Shown here piece by piece: positions 29,514 to 44,500 of a stretch of 64,000 nucleotides of DNA (position 1 is the first letter of the stretch; each line of letters starts with the position of its first letter). The translations under genes were made by a program, and so were the position numbers. The notes under the pieces were generated by a model, which saw only the letters and a program-made list of their open reading frames with translations, had not been told where the DNA came from and did not search any database. Source of the DNA: Durusdinium trenchii (taxonomy: Eukaryota > Sar > Dinophyceae > Suessiales > Symbiodiniaceae); assembly GCA_963970005.1 (NCBI GenBank), contig CAXAMN010003614.1, positions 242,573 through 306,572 on the forward strand, read 5' to 3'.

Positions 29514-32500
29514 GATCGTCGGGAACGAAAGGAGAGTGGCAGCCCGCCCAAAGAGAAGGCGAAGCTGGACGTTGCTGGGCACCGGAGGGACTAATGACCG
29601 AGTGGCCACCAGTTGAAGGGTTGTGCGCTGATCGCCTGAACCCAAGGCTGTTTGGAGTTTGTTCTACAAGTTTGCTATGCGTCATCAGGATGTTTGAGTG
29701 ACACTGGCGTTTTAAGGGTGTGAGGGGACCTGCTGATGTGTTTTGATTTTTGTTGCTCTACTTGAGGTGATCGATCCCTCTGACAAGCATTGTTCAACTG
29801 AATTGCAGCCACCAACCAGCTAGGATTTGGCATTTTGGAGCACGCTTAAGGAATCCAAGGTGCTTTGGGGGGGAAGTTTCGTGAAATTTGACGGAGCCTA
29901 GGAATGCCTAGGATTGAATCAGGATAATCAGGATAAAACAAGAGGCGTCGTGGACAGTTTGAGCAGTTTGGTGATGGAGTGAGAAGGGCAGCAGTTGCAT
30001 CTAGATGATGTCGATAATTCAAGAAATCTACACTACACCCCAGAAAACTAACATTATGGTGAAAATGGGATAGGGCTAGAGCTATAGTTGTAGAGAATGT
30101 CATGGTCTTCCAGCCATCCTGCCCGCTTTCAATGTGTCAGTCCACCATTTTCATTATCGACATCTCTTCATACTCAAAATGAGCCTGTCACATGCCACCC
30201 CAAGCTGGTGCAGAAAACAACGCGCTTGGCAAGCGTGGGTGAACTGGTCAACATGGGACAGATGACGCGTGAGAAGGGTTCACCAGCACACCACTTTGTT
30301 GAAAAAGACTCACAACACATGCCGCAAAATTCACGAAACCTTCCATAGGACTCCTCCTCACGAAAACTCCATCCATGCTGACCTTCTACATGGCTGACAT
30401 GTGCTTTCGAGCGAAACGTTCGACCCTGAAGCAGGAACACCTGACTCGTCCTTGTCTGGTCGAACTACCTCTCTACCGGCGCTGCGTCCACCGCCCTCTC
30501 CAACCCACACCACCCGAACCATCGCTCTACCGGCTCCGCTCCAACGTGCCCCGCTCGCTCCCGCCGGTGGAGCCGGGTCAGGAGGAGCGAACGAAGGACC
30601 GCCGCCGGCGGGACGACCGCTCTGAGGTGCGGGCCTGGTGGGGGCGGGGGGTGACGGTGGAGGCGTTTCTTCATCGGATGGCAGCCGTGGGTGTGTACAG
30701 CTTGGGCCCCCAAGTTTGGTGTTGTTGATATGTTTGTTTGGTGATTGTTGTGTGTGTTTCTCCTCAGGATTCCCTATAAAAGACCGTTTTGGGGGTTCGG
30801 TGCCAGCTATGTTTTACATGTAAAAAATACCTATAAAACACAGTTTTGGGATGTTTTGGGGTTTGTGCATGTTGGTGCCATCTATACTTTGAAACAGCTG
30901 TGTAAGTACTGTGGTGCACTATTATTTATCCAATTTTATTCAGGTCACACACTCTGTGACACTCCATGATGCTGCATGATCCGATCATAGTTTCTTTTTG
31001 TCGAACCTCAGGGTGTTGAACGTGATACTCGCCCACCTACACTCCTTGAAAGAGTCATGACAATTGATGACAGTGAGGGTGGTGGTAGAACACCAACCCT
31101 GTGTGCGTGTGTCGCGGTTCATGACTGATTCTGGTGTTCTTCGCTGGCTCCGTCGTTCGCCCCCATGTTCGGGGAGTGTTGGCCCCCAGCAGCTCGAGCA
31201 ACATCCAATCGCTGCAAACCTTGGAATTCCTGAGATTGGCCATGAAAGTGGCCATTTGGTGTGGTCAGTTCCTCTGGATGTTGATGGCTTTTTGATGCTT
31301 TTCCAGGATGGAGGCCCTTGTCAAATTAAAGAAAACAGCATTCGCATAATGATCCACGAAGCAAGAAGGCTTAAAATCCTTTGACCATTTGAGCATGCTG
31401 CGTGAGGAGAAAGATGAAAGCAAGGCGCAACGAATTCGGGGCCGTGGGATGGTTTCAGCACAACATGTGCAGGATCGACCCATGCAAAAGTATGGTCAGC
31501 CTACTGGGAGGCTTTTCAACGAGAATCAGAACTTCTTAACCCATTTCGATGTCCAGAGGCGGTGGGGGGGGATAGTTGATTCACTCCCACTTGATGAGGG
31601 GCACACCCATGCCATTTATATAGAACATCGCGTATGTACATGGAAACATGCTATAGATCTAGAATGCTTTATAGTACCCTCAAGAGACATAGGAGTTTTA
31701 CAACGTATGCTGATGTCATGAGTCCATACAGTCAGAAAGAAAAAACAAGAAATCAAAATCAAGCCACCACTTACTCTTGGATATCCTGTCGGCACGCCAA
31801 AAAGAGAAAGAGGTTTGGCTCTCTTTGTTTTTCAAGGCCCGTGAATTTGTACGTTTAAAGACGCAGAGCAAGCTGACGCGTCGTGTAGAGATGATCTCGG
31901 CTGATATGTACTCCCTTGCAGATGAACATGGACCCCCAAAACCACGTCGGGTTGTTGAGGAAAATGGTCTTCCACCGGTCAAGTCTCAGGTTCTATGTTT
32001 GCTGGGGGGGTAATTTGATTGGCTTTTTGGAAGTTGATGTCACCCCCCAAGGGGGTCAGATGTGAAACAGGATGCCGCCAGAAAGCCGGTTCAAATACCC
32101 AACGATACGATACGATATGTACCAATAAGCCCTCACTCCTGGACGGATGCATCAGGAGAGGATTGCAATCAAAACCTGCAAAACAAAAACAGCGCTGTCT
32201 TTCGAGGGGGGGGGGCCAGATCAGATCATTGGTCCACCCTGTCGGGCAATAAACCATTCTTCTCATTGGGGGATCAGATCTGTCCGTCAAAGATCACCTG
32301 CTAAACCTTATAACCACCTTTTGTTGTCCATGTCGCTAATTGTTGTCTTTTGGTATGCAAGGACGAGAATTGTTGTCCGGGATGTGTTTTACCGGAATCG
32401 CTGAACTTGGTCTTTTCACAACACTCAAATATATCAATTGTATTTTGGCTTTGGACGTGAAAAACCGTTCAGCATTTCAAAAGGACGTAAAATCACAAGA

Positions 32501-35500
32501 TGGACGTAAATGTTGCGAGAACTTGCAAAAAGCTATCTTTTAGCATCCTGGACTGGAATTGGTATCTATCCAAGGTAGCAGGCAGATGAGTCCCTGCCAT
32601 GCATCGATCACATCGACACGATCACAGTCGAGACTAGGCGGAGCCGATCACGTCCCTCCGTCGGTCCCCCGCGTTGGGTCGTCCTCCGCTCCAGGCGAAA
32701 GACAAGGTCCGAGACCAGTCGACCGAGACGAGGGAAGCTGGTTGGGGGGGCGGTTCCGTGCCAACGGACAGCTGAAGAAGATTGAAGAAGTGCATTGAGA
32801 CCATTTTTGGGATCAGGGTGAAGCCATATGTTAGGATATTTTAGGCTTCAACACTGGGAGAGCTCAGCTAGCATTCTTAGCAAGGTGCTTGAAGCATAGC
32901 CCAAGCTAGGGTCATGTCGGAAGTGATCAAGACATATTTCAGGACGGGTAATCACTTCGTCACACACCTACATAAATCTGAGCAAACGCTGCAACACCCC
33001 CGGTCATGAAAACTAAAATGATTTATTCAGCTCAACGGACCGGGATGATTCTGTACTGATGAAATGATTTAATCTAGAAAACGGGGTTTCGTACTAGTCC
33101 CCAGACAAGCTGCGAGAACGGAAGGCTTTTGTCTCAAGGGACGGGACCGTCAGTCATCGTTAGTCCTTCTTTGTCCACATATATGTTGTGAAATTCATTG
33201 AGCCGAGCCTGAGTCACTCAAGAGCTTGTTTCAGATTCTGCGATGGGCACCAGCTTTGGTTTCTCCGTCTCGGAGTTTCTCCAGTGCCCCGAGTCACTTT
33301 CGGATGACCCAAAGTTGCGTTTAAGCGTCGATCTTGTCCGTGTCGGACAATCGTCAGACTCGACATGAAGAGTTTGATCGATCCCTACGGGAGGTTTCCC
33401 TCGAAAGGATGCCCCCCCTGGCTTGGTTTTGTTGGCGTCCTCGAAGGGGAGATCCGAACAAACTTCGGCAGGACCGCCGCGACCGGAAGGAGAGTGGCAG
33501 CCCTCCGCGCAAGGAGCTGGAGCATGGAGCTGGTGAGGGCTTTTTGGTTTGGCCTCCTGGGTTTATGAAACATCATGGAACTATCCACAGCTTTTGTCCA
33601 CCCCGCTCCGCACTTGGGGAGGGCAGAATGGCCTAATTGGCCAGGGAAATCAGGTACTTTTGGAGGATGTTAGAGGCTTGACCCACATCCACTTACACTT
33701 TGGCTCTAGCTGTGTCAGATGTTTCAGAGTATATATATATAATCCTCAGCCAAGTTCAATGGATGGGCAGAAGCTTCGGATAGAAAAAGCCGGTTTAGCC
33801 ATGGGAGTCTCCCGGTACCCCGGCAGTCCGTTCAGAGCATGTCTGGCAGCGTGGTCGCCAGGAGGAGAGGCGCCGCGACGACCGGCGCCGCGGCCGGGAG
33901 GACCGCTCTGAGGAGCGGTGAGTCACGTGAGGTGTCCGGGATCCAGACATCTCAAGAGTCTCAATTCGTGTCAACTATAAAACATATATAATATATATAT
34001 ATATATATTTATACGGTACTATATGCGCTATATATATATGTACACAGTATATATATATATATATATTTATTTTTAGGTCGTATACTGTATATTCAACATA
34101 TTCTATGATATTCTAATTATGATTTACATCACACACTGTTTTAGAGACACTGTTGAGATGTCACACGGCTTCAATCTTCCGGAAGTTCAATTCCAGCGGA
34201 GTAAGTATTGAAGCAACATCCACCTTGACTGCGATCTGTGATCACAGCATAAATATCGGCCAACAAATGAGTTCAGATCCTAACACCTATGCTTTGCTCC
34301 CTCTTCAGTCGCCCATGCTTGACCCTCACTGCAGTTCACTGAAGGAGACCAAGACCCTCAAATACTTCAGGTCTAACTTGGCATTCCTGAGGTCCCTTTG
34401 AAGTAGGTGCAAGTATGGAGACGGCCTTGGCAGTTTGCAGCCGTGAATAGGGCTTCGTTTCTTGGCGGGCCACTTATTGGCCTGAAAACATGGCGATCAC
34501 GACCTTGTGGCTACCCACTTCTTGCACCATGTTCCCATATAGGCTTGGGTGGTACAACACTGCCGAGGCGGAACATTATCCATTGGACTTGCTAAGACTG
34601 CTAAGATGGACAGTGCAGCTGAGAAGGAGGTAAGGTGTCATGCATTGTGCAAATGAGGACGATAAATGCCAAAAACCGTTTGACAGACGATAATTCATAG
34701 CAGTTAACCTCGGTGAAACGAACACAGACAGACGTTGGATGCATACAGTCCCAATCAGGCCAGGCCCATTGACAGTTAGTCAGTCAGCAGGATGGGCAAA
34801 TCAGATTCAATCCGGTGCCATCGTCTCCGGCCATTTCCTTGTGCCTCAGGGACTGCGCGCCTCAGTTTGTTCAGCAGCCATTCCCAAAATCGTCTTGAAT
34901 CATTTGCCGGTTTTCTGCAGTTGATCAGCCTGTGGGCATGTTCTTGGATTCTTGGAGGATGTTCTTGGTGGGGGAGGTGAGGGACAATTTTCCCCAGTGA
35001 CTCACTGTGAAGGTTGGCGACCAAAAAGCATGGAACCCGTCTCACCCTAAGCCGTTAAGGGCGGGCCGTTCGCCTCCACGCTGCGCTTTAAAACCCGCAG
35101 GAGAGGCGGGACCGGAAGGAGAGTGGCCGAAGAGATCGCAAGGAGCTGCGGATGAGCAGTGGTGCGAAACGGACCCAAGAGGGAGAAGTGAAGAATGAGC
35201 GTGGTGGCACCCTAAAAGGAGAGGATAAAAGCAGAACTTTGATATCGTTTCATGTGATATGGTGATATGGATGGTATTGTAGTGTTGAGTGTTGTTCTGC
35301 AGGGTCAACAGGTGGCTGTCTACGTTCAAAAGCGTGCAAACACAAGAGGTAGGTCAAAATCGAAACACGTTGCAAGCAACAAAACTTGTCGGGTTTGGTT
35401 GAAATAGCTAATATTGCCCCTTCATGCTATTTCATGCTATATTGCTATGACAGGTGACTGGTTTTGATCCACCATACTACCAATGATCCCGCCATCGGCA

Positions 35501-38500
35501 CACTCCAACCCACATCAAAAAGATCAACATAGATCAACCCAGACACTCCATGGGACTGCCATATATGCCGCCCCATTGACCCCTCATGGCCCACCCCTGG
35601 CCTGATCAGCAGTCCTATGGCAGTCCCAGACAGGTCGTGTCTGGGCAACCTTCCAGTCCAAGGCTCGAACGGAAAGCCACCGAGCACCCCCTCCAGTGTT
35701 TGGCTCCCGAAGCGGTGCACGGTGCAGAGTCTCCGGAACGCTGTTCCTGCAGGACGACCGCCGTGGCACCTCGCGCCGGCGACATGACCGCTCGGAGGAT
35801 GGGTGGGCATGGGTGGGCCCGCACTCCAGGTGAACGTTCTCCTTGAACTGTTAAACCTGCCAAGAGAGGTTGAGAGACCTGAACTAGGACCCTGTAGCGG
35901 TACATATGGGATGGACGACAAAGGGCTGTTCAACCTGTTTTGGTCTCTTGAACATGTTGCTATTTTTAACATGTCCCTATATATGTATATACAAACCTCT
36001 AGTCACACCTAAGCGGGAAGGAGATGCTGTGAGACGGGTTGTGGAACCAGCATCACCAGCAGTTTCTGTCAGCTGGATGATAACTGATAGCCGTTCAGAA
36101 CCCCGGATAGAGCCCGAGGTCGATGATGCAGGGTCCCGTGACTTTAGAATTCGAGAATTGGGGTGTTTTATGATTTGATGTGCTTTTCTATGCTTTTCTT
36201 GTTCAATCCTGTTACTGTGGAATCAGTATAAGCTGCATGTTGGGGGGTGGGGAGTAGCAAAAGGAGGAATACTGATTATAGTATGGTGCAGAAAATGGAA
36301 GAAATGCTCTCGAATAAAAGGGGTGTGTATTCTATTTGCACGGCTGCGGGTGTAAATAGAATATATGTATTGTTGAATACGTTTTTTACACATGTTTATT
36401 GCGTGTGTGCTGCAGTATGTTCTATTTGGAGCTGACGGGGATGAATTGGAAAAAAGGTGTATTACGTAGTAAACTCAGCGACTCAGGATCTAAATGAAAT
36501 CAAAAGGACATCAAAAGGAAGTCAAAAGGACATCCAAAGGGACCGAACGGATATCAAAAGGAACCAAAAGGAAATTGAAAGGAACCAAAAGGACATCAAA
36601 GCCATCAAAAGGAATCAAAACAAATTCAAAGGATGCTGGACATTTGCTGGAAAGTGAGCATCCACTCCTTTGTTCCTATTAATATCTATTACTTAATTTG
36701 TGATTTTTCACCAGATAGCTGCAAGCTATAGGGGTTCTTACTTCTCAATAGATGGGTTCCGGATTGCAGAAATTGGCTGCCGCTGCCGCCTTGTTTCCCA
36801 AGCTTGTCTCCCTTCATGATTTCGCTCTGGCTGCCGCTGCCGCCGTGTTTCCCAAGCTTGTCTTTGTTCCTGATTTCACTCTTGGCCGCCTTGTTATTTT
36901 CTGGCCTGCCTTTGACGCGGATGTTGTTATAAAATGATTTAGGTCTTGTTTACCTTTTCCATCCTTTTCCCGGCCTTGAGTGGGATGTCTCCCAAGCTTG
37001 TCTCCCGCTTTTGCCATGGTGTCCAACTTCTCTTGAAGTGCTATCTGGGGTCTATGCCGGTATAATTTTGTCTTCTACCTGCAACAAGCTGAAATGATCT
37101 TCTATTTGGAACCTTCCAATTTATAGGAAAAAATGATGTGTTCTTTTTACAAATTATCGTCTATTTTAGTGCACTATACTTTGCATCGATCTAATTACTT
37201 GACTTGCAAAAGACCTGATGCCGATTTCGGCAAAGGAACACGACTCATTTGAGCATTAAAGAAAACATAGGCCACGCCACGTGTTTTGCCACTTAGAACA
37301 AAGCTAAAAGAAGGGGTGTGGGTCCCTTCATTAAGACCAACGCACCAGTCACACTAAACCCCTTTGCCCCCCGGAACTCTTCCACGTCGACACCTCGAGG
37401 AGGACCGGCGGCGTGGAGGCTCCCGCCGGCGCCGTGACGATCGCTTCGAGGACCGGGAGAGTGAGTGAACCGCGGCAGCTGACCTTGTCCGAAGCATCAC
37501 TTCGACGAGGTGAGCTTTTGGGGCCGGGAACCCCATGTCTCATGGCACCTCGCGACCAGGGAGTCTGTGGAACCCAACCCGCTGAAGCCTCCAGGACCGG
37601 CGCCACCGCGACGATCGAGGGCGGGGCCGACGAGACGACCGCTACGAGGCGCGTGAGACGGAGACGGAGCACGGGAGGAAGAGGCAGTGGGGTGTGACTC
37701 ACGGGGGTTTTGGAAGACAACCTGCCTCCAACAAGAACGGATCAAAATATAGTGTTATAATATATATATACCATCAATTATCTCCTGGAGAGGGCGATGG
37801 AGAGAGAGATAATATTATCCAATATTAGGATGCGGCAACCTGGACTTCATGCAATCCAACAAGATCGGGAGAGAGCATACAAACATTCAGCCAAAATTTC
37901 AAACAATCATTTTTGTCGCCTCGGCTTTCGGCTAATCTCATGGAGAGGGCGATGGATAGGGAGAGAGAGAGAGAGAGAGGGAGAGAAATGACAAAATGCA
38001 TCCAAATTATGATGAAGCATGTAGGGAGCCAAAGAGGCGGAAGTTCTCCAACCATTGGCCTTTAGCACCTGTGGAATAGTTGAACAGTTACACTCACATT
38101 GACCCCATTGATGACCCCAATGTCAAGGGTCCTCTCATCGTGGTTTGACTCAACTTTGCTTTTCCTCTAGAAATATAAGGTAGCTCTTCCAGTCCCATTG
38201 GATGCTCTGACTCTGGTTTGTATCCCGTTTGCTTCGACAGGATCGCCGGGACAGAGATCGAAACCAACGCAAGGACCGTCCCGAGCGAAGGGAACGGCGG
38301 ATGCGCCGCCAAAATGGCGGACAAAGGCCAAGGACGAAGCCTAGGAATAGGACCTTTTTTCACTGCTTAAGGGTGCTTTTCTGGAAGGGAACATGTGACA
38401 TCATGTGACATCATAACATGCTATGACACAGATCCCGCTGTGTATGATTAGTTGGAAGGAGTACAAATCGTTTGTTGAGTACATAGATCTACTCTGCAAA

Positions 38501-41500
38501 TGGTTGGATGATAAGGCCACCATCACGTCAGCAAATTCCGGCTATTGCCTGCTACTTGATATAGGATCGAAAGAACATGTGTTGGTCTATTTGCTTGGCA
38601 CAATTCGCTTTGGCTGGAAAGCGTGGCCAGTACAGCTTCGAAGGCCTATCTTGTGTGACGGAGCGATCATGAAGAAAGGTAGACATGTTCCACATATCCA
38701 TGATCAGCATTCATCAACTAGATAAAAGACTAAGGGACGGGGGACCAAGCTTCAATGCCAGACCACTCTCCCAGCAGCTCAAGTGCATCAGGTATGTGAT
38801 CATATCGAGTTATACGTGTCCACCGGAGGCTGGAGCCTTCATTCACGCCCTGCGCTCGTGGACGTACCCGACCGGTGCCGTTTTCCCATGTCGGAACTCT
38901 TGGATGCCTTCGACGATGCGGGGGTGGACGTGGAGACGAAGCAGTTCCTGATTGAGGCCTTACACCATGCGGAGGAGGCGCAATGGTCCGACGTGCTGGA
39001 GCCGTTTGTGAACTTGGGGAGTGCTCAGCCAGGAGTTCCATGCTTGGGTGGTTGGAGAATGTTGGAGAAGTGGGGGTTCATTCCAAGCGTTCGGGTCTAA
39101 AGACCACCCCGGCAAGGAACTGTTGGATCAGGAGACTTTTGTCAGTTGCGTAGCTTGCCAACCTGCTCTCTGAAGACTTCAACGAATCCTGGGCCTTACG
39201 ACCCAGCCACAGGTCGTGAGACGCTGCCATTTTGATGTGGATGAAACCTTTTCCGTGGCCCTGCGGCCCTATGATGAGTTGGTCTCCGGTCCATGTTCCT
39301 TCTTGTATCTTCTTGTTTTATTCTATTCTTCTAAACCCCGACCCGGAGAGACATGGACCCCAAATTCCACCACCCTCAAGGAAAGCGGCAAATGTCGGAC
39401 GGTCAATGAAGTGTTGGGAAATGTTTGGACATTTCAGGAAGGTTTCTGCCCCAACTCCATATATAGCTCAATGACTCGACGTGACATCGAACGGGCTTGG
39501 ACCGGCTCCGCATGGGCGAATGTGAGGAATGGCAGCTTGGAGGCCTGTTTGGCCGCTCTCACCAAGCCACAAGTCTTGTTGAAGAGTGCCAAGGCGCTGG
39601 AGAAAGAGATGAAGCAAGCAGAGAAGTCGGAGACTTGGGATGGTTTCGCTTGAAATGCAGTTTTTACAATTTTACGGGCCCCCACCCGCAGGCTTCATCA
39701 TGTTCTATTCTTGCACTTGGCTTGGTGTTGGCTTGCCTGTTCTGAGACAAAGTCATGACTCCGGAAAGCTGGCTTGTTGTGAAGGATGACTTCCAATAGT
39801 GGTTTGTGCTCAATGAGTTTCGGAGTTTTCTCCGCTATGCTACACTCCTTTTTCCAAGGCTGTTTCCCGACTACTCACCATCCTCGTCCTCATCCTCATG
39901 ATTGTCTTTTTAAACTAGGTTAGGTTCCCTACAGGGTTCATCCTTCCCACCAGCAGCTAAGGAGAAGATCTCCCCCATCGCTTTGGCGTTTTTGCAGCTC
40001 CTCCATCCAGTGCTGGGCGCCTCCGGGTTGCACACCGTGGCCCGCTGTGCCGCGGTGTGCCGCAACGCAAAGGAGGCCGTGCTGAAGGCCGACGTGTGGG
40101 ACAGCCACGTGCTGCGGGCACGCAGGTGGTCACTTGACACTGGCATTGGGAGCCGGGTGGCAGTGGTGCTGGCGACGGTGGTGAAGTTCGGGGACGTCTT
40201 TTGGATCACTGAAGATTCACTGAGAGGTGGTGTGTTCATTGCTTCTTCGATGGTTGCTCAGACATGACCCATTGGGCTCATTGCGCTGAAATCTTCCCTC
40301 GACATGGTGAGGATCTTCCCTCGACATGGTGAAATCTTGCAAAGCATAGCCATTGGACCAGATTAGTAAAGTGGGTCCTGTTGATTGACAACATCTAGCA
40401 GCTAGCATAGCTAGCAAAACTAAAATCCATGGCCATTCATGGTCCAGTGGCATGAACCTGGTGACTATAGACCATGCCTGAGACCAGGGGTTTGTTGTGC
40501 AGAATTGGGCGAATCAAAGGTGGGCACTGCCACCAGTCCCGCAGCGGCTTCAGCCGAAGCAGCCCAACCCGGCGGGGTGGCGGCCATTTCTATCCACGTT
40601 GAGACCGCGGTGCGATGGGATCTACGTCGCTTGGAGTCCGCCATGAGGGATTTGCACCATTGTGGCAAACATGAGAGCAATAGAACATAATAGGAGATAA
40701 TAGGAGATCATGGGAGAATCAAATTTATGAAACACTCACAAAGAGTGAGATCAAAAACAACACCCGCCTGGTTTGAGGTCCAAACATGCCTGGTTGAGGT
40801 CACAAACAGGGAGTTCAAAGCTCGGTCACGAACTGAAGAAGCTGGTGCAAATCGAGGTGAGACCTATAGAATACATAAGGCCTGAGCCAACAAGTGTTGC
40901 ATTTTGTGTTGTTTTTTACACGCTAGATCTTCCTCGTTTGTTGCCGTCTATGATTCTTTATATATTTACGGGGCCGGCGGGCAGGAGGAAACTCATGGTA
41001 GCTTATTTGCAAGCTTCCGCTCAAATCCTGCGCAAGCAACAAGGACGTGGACCCCTGCATGTCTTGCTTGACATGGATGGCCCCCCATCCCAACGGTTCT
41101 GCCAGCCGAGGTGGGCGAATGTGGCTTTCAGCGTTGGCTGCGCGTGGGACACCACAGCGACCTCCGGAAGAACAGCGCCCAGCTGGCCGCCTATGGCGGC
41201 CGAGGAGGACAGGCTGAATGGGTGAGCTATCGGAGGCCAGGAGACCGGCGCCTTGTGGTTCGAACAGTCCTCAAAAGAGGTTTACCAAGATCGTAAGAGT
41301 AACAAACATTGACTGATTTCTGGCCGTTCACAGACTTACGAGGCATCAGGCGTGGTTCCATGTTTTTTTAGAGTTTTTGGTGCACGTTCTGCAGCCAATC
41401 CTTCGCCAGGTACGTGCGGCTGATGCCTCCAGATGGGGAGGGCCGACAGTATCCCATCTGTTTTGCGTGCCAACTTCCAAAGACTTCACAAAGGGATGCC

Positions 41501-44500
41501 TAGTGCTGCTAGAAGACATGAAGCAATCCACATTTGCACCCCCATTGGAGGTTTTTGGACGTGATTTCTTGATATTGGGGTCCCTGCAAGGTCCCACATA
41601 AAATGAGAACACATGAGAACCAAACGGGAGTCACTGGCAGCGATACAAGATCTTTTGAAGAAGATGTGGCATCCCACGCGCCCAAGGTATGCCATGGTGC
41701 TTCAAGATCCTTGTCCAAGAGAAGCTGCAGAGCAAGTCTTGGTGGATGGGGTGGATTTCACCACCCATTGCAACCCTGTGAAGTCAGAGGGACTTCCAGA
41801 CACTCAGGCACCGAATCTGCGATTATTTATGCTGGTTCTTTTAATGTTAACGTTTTGGGAAAACAAGGCAAAGCAGATGGTGTTTTTTGTATTAGAAGTT
41901 CTTTTGTTCGGAATTCGCTCGGGGTGTCGCTTTTTCAAGCATGTTTCGAATTATAAGTATGCAAATTATACAGCTGCTTCCAGAAAAACAACAGTGTTTC
42001 TTTTATGAAACGGCACTTTCGATATATATATATATATATTCTATGTGTTTGAGCCTTGCCTGTGGTGACAGAACACGTGTGACCCTCGCGAAACGGGTTT
42101 GGCAGCGGGTTTCGGAGTGCTGCTTGCTGAATGGAGGATCGAAACATTTAGAAACGACACATGTTCTCGAAACAGCAAATCTTCCAGGGAACTACCAGTA
42201 CATGGGATATTGTGCCAAACACTGCGGTCCTTTCGATGTCTCAAACAGGAACGGTCCCGTGGCGGCCACCTCCCTCGCAGGTGGCTCATGTGTGTGATGC
42301 TGAACGGCTCCGAAAACGTTTGTGCGTGGGTCAGTACAGTTTGGACCTGGAGAACCGCCTCATTCGCGTGAGCTACACCGCCGTGGACGGCACCTATCGA
42401 CTGTGCTTTTCACTGAAGCACTGGATCTTCTCAGACTGTCTCACTTGGGAAGCCCAGCTGAACAAAATCGCCTCCCCACCGCCCAAGAATGAGACACGGA
42501 GATGTACATGAGCTAGTATGTACATGCTGAAGTGCAGGGATGTCAACCATTTCTCCCACTTAACGTTTGACCCTTTGACCTACGCCCCATAACCCTTTTC
42601 AACTTCCAAGGACGATTGTGGCCCTTCCCGGAAACAGAACCGACCTTGGGTTAATGTTCGTTTTAGGACGTATTAGGTAGGTAAGTCATGGCAAGCCAAA
42701 TTTCAATATATGGTAAAATTCAAGTTTGCCAGCAATCCAGATCTAATTAGATTTAACATTCTTTAACTCTATTATGCACAAAAAATCTACTGCAACAATA
42801 ATATAGCGTATTTATTCAGGCTATTCTGCATGGTGTCCCTCAAGGTCCTTCTACTTATTGAGCACGACAGGACTTTTGAGAGACCTACACAAGGGATTCA
42901 ACATGTGTGCTTGGTGTTTTTGAATGACATGTTTGAACGCAGGCCGTTTTGGATGGTTGGATGTGGTGCCTTCTGCCAATCCGAGGAGCAATACGAGATG
43001 GAGAGTCAGACAGGAGAGGTGGTCCCATTTAATCTTGGGCGCCTTCCAGATTGGAAGGGCGGAGGTGACTTGTCATGAGCACCGAGTAGTTTTTGTTCTG
43101 CTTTGATTGTGTTGTTTGCCAATATCAGCGAATGCCCTTGGTTTCCGATGTATGTTGTGGGAATGCCCTTTGCTTTGTTTTGTCCAGCTTGCAGGTCTGG
43201 AAGATGAGGGGAAAGATCATTTTCCTTCCATGAATTTTCGGCCGAAGACTTCTCTTGAGCATTTGGCCTAACTGACCGTCAGACTGCCGCAAGACTGTGC
43301 AGCGACCGACATGGTGGAAAAAGTGCAGGTGGTGGGCGGAGGCAAAGTTGAATCATGCTGTGGCTTGCTCAGCTGTCCCAAGCGTTGGTCGGAGTTCGAT
43401 GGGCACACTTGGGTCGCTCCACGAAGCGACCGGGATTGGACCTGGACTGGTGAAAAACAACACCACTCGAGACTCAAATCCCAAAGTGATTTACAATATA
43501 TATAATATTTATACAGTATACACACTGTATACTACTCGTACAGGACATTGGGAGTGGCAGTCTCGGTGGTGCTATGCAATTTTCAAGAACTCAGATCGAT
43601 CTCTGAAATGCATCAACCTCGTGCATGTTCATAGATCGCGGGTGCCAGTCGTTCAAACTTGCCACCATTCATTTTTTGACCTGGATCGTCTGGGTGTGCA
43701 GTTATTTTTTGTTCATGGAGGCAAGATGGAGTCTAGAGAGCTTTGACCCACCATGGAGTCGGGTGGCTCATGGTCCCCTTCGACTCAGGGTGGCTCCGTC
43801 GCCCTCCGCGTCGTCAGGACGATCGAGGTCGTGGTGGCTCTCGACGCCGGCGCGAGGATCGCTCTGAGGAGAAGGCGTGAGGAACGGGGAGTTCCTTCAC
43901 ACGGTTCAGGATGCCATCTGGTTTGTTTAGCAGGAACCAGGACGCTACTTGTGGCTCCTGGCCGAAAACTTCTGGCATCGCTACGCCCCGGGGCAAGGAT
44001 GCCAAACAGGGGCGCTCCTACACCAAACAGGGGAGTTTGAGCGCTTTGTCCGGACCCCACGTCACCCAACCTCCCTGCTCACCCGAAGAACACGCACTCC
44101 TCGCAGGATCGTCGCGAGCGCAAGGACAGCGGGAGCCCCCCCACGCAAGGACCGGGTCGATTTGGGCCGGCTGATTGAACTAGCCCGCTCCAGGGACGAG
44201 ACCTCCTAAGTCTGGAGTTGAGACGAAGTGTGAGAGTGCTGTGCTGGAAACAGATAGGAACTGGTTTCATGTGGTTTGACTGTTCATGACTTTTGCCATA
44301 CTTTTCTTCCTGTTGAAGCCCAGATGCGCATACCAGAATACCAGGAGAAATACGAGAAATAGGTCAAGCACTTTAGGAGAACAGGATTGAACGGTGTTTG
44401 TCGGCCTACCCTCATTTGGAGAAAAATCCGGAATATTCATGCGAAACGATTTGAAATTACAGTGACAGTTATAGTGACATTAACTCGTGATTGCTATATG

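Noticed and set aside
36490-36682. Lys-rich repeat peptide as a gene
   Set aside because: More than one frame stays open through a purine-rich tandem repeat and there are no splice sites; simple repeat explains it.
43934-44078. Open stretch EPGRYLWLLAENFWHRYAPG as an exon
   Set aside because: It fills most of the short interval between A6 and B4 exons and has no clear donor; more likely chance, though not excluded.
44107-44155. Frameshift in B4 because of a run of seven C
   Set aside because: With the GT donor at 44156 the exon still ends in the same phase as the 61-nt copies, so no frameshift has to be assumed.
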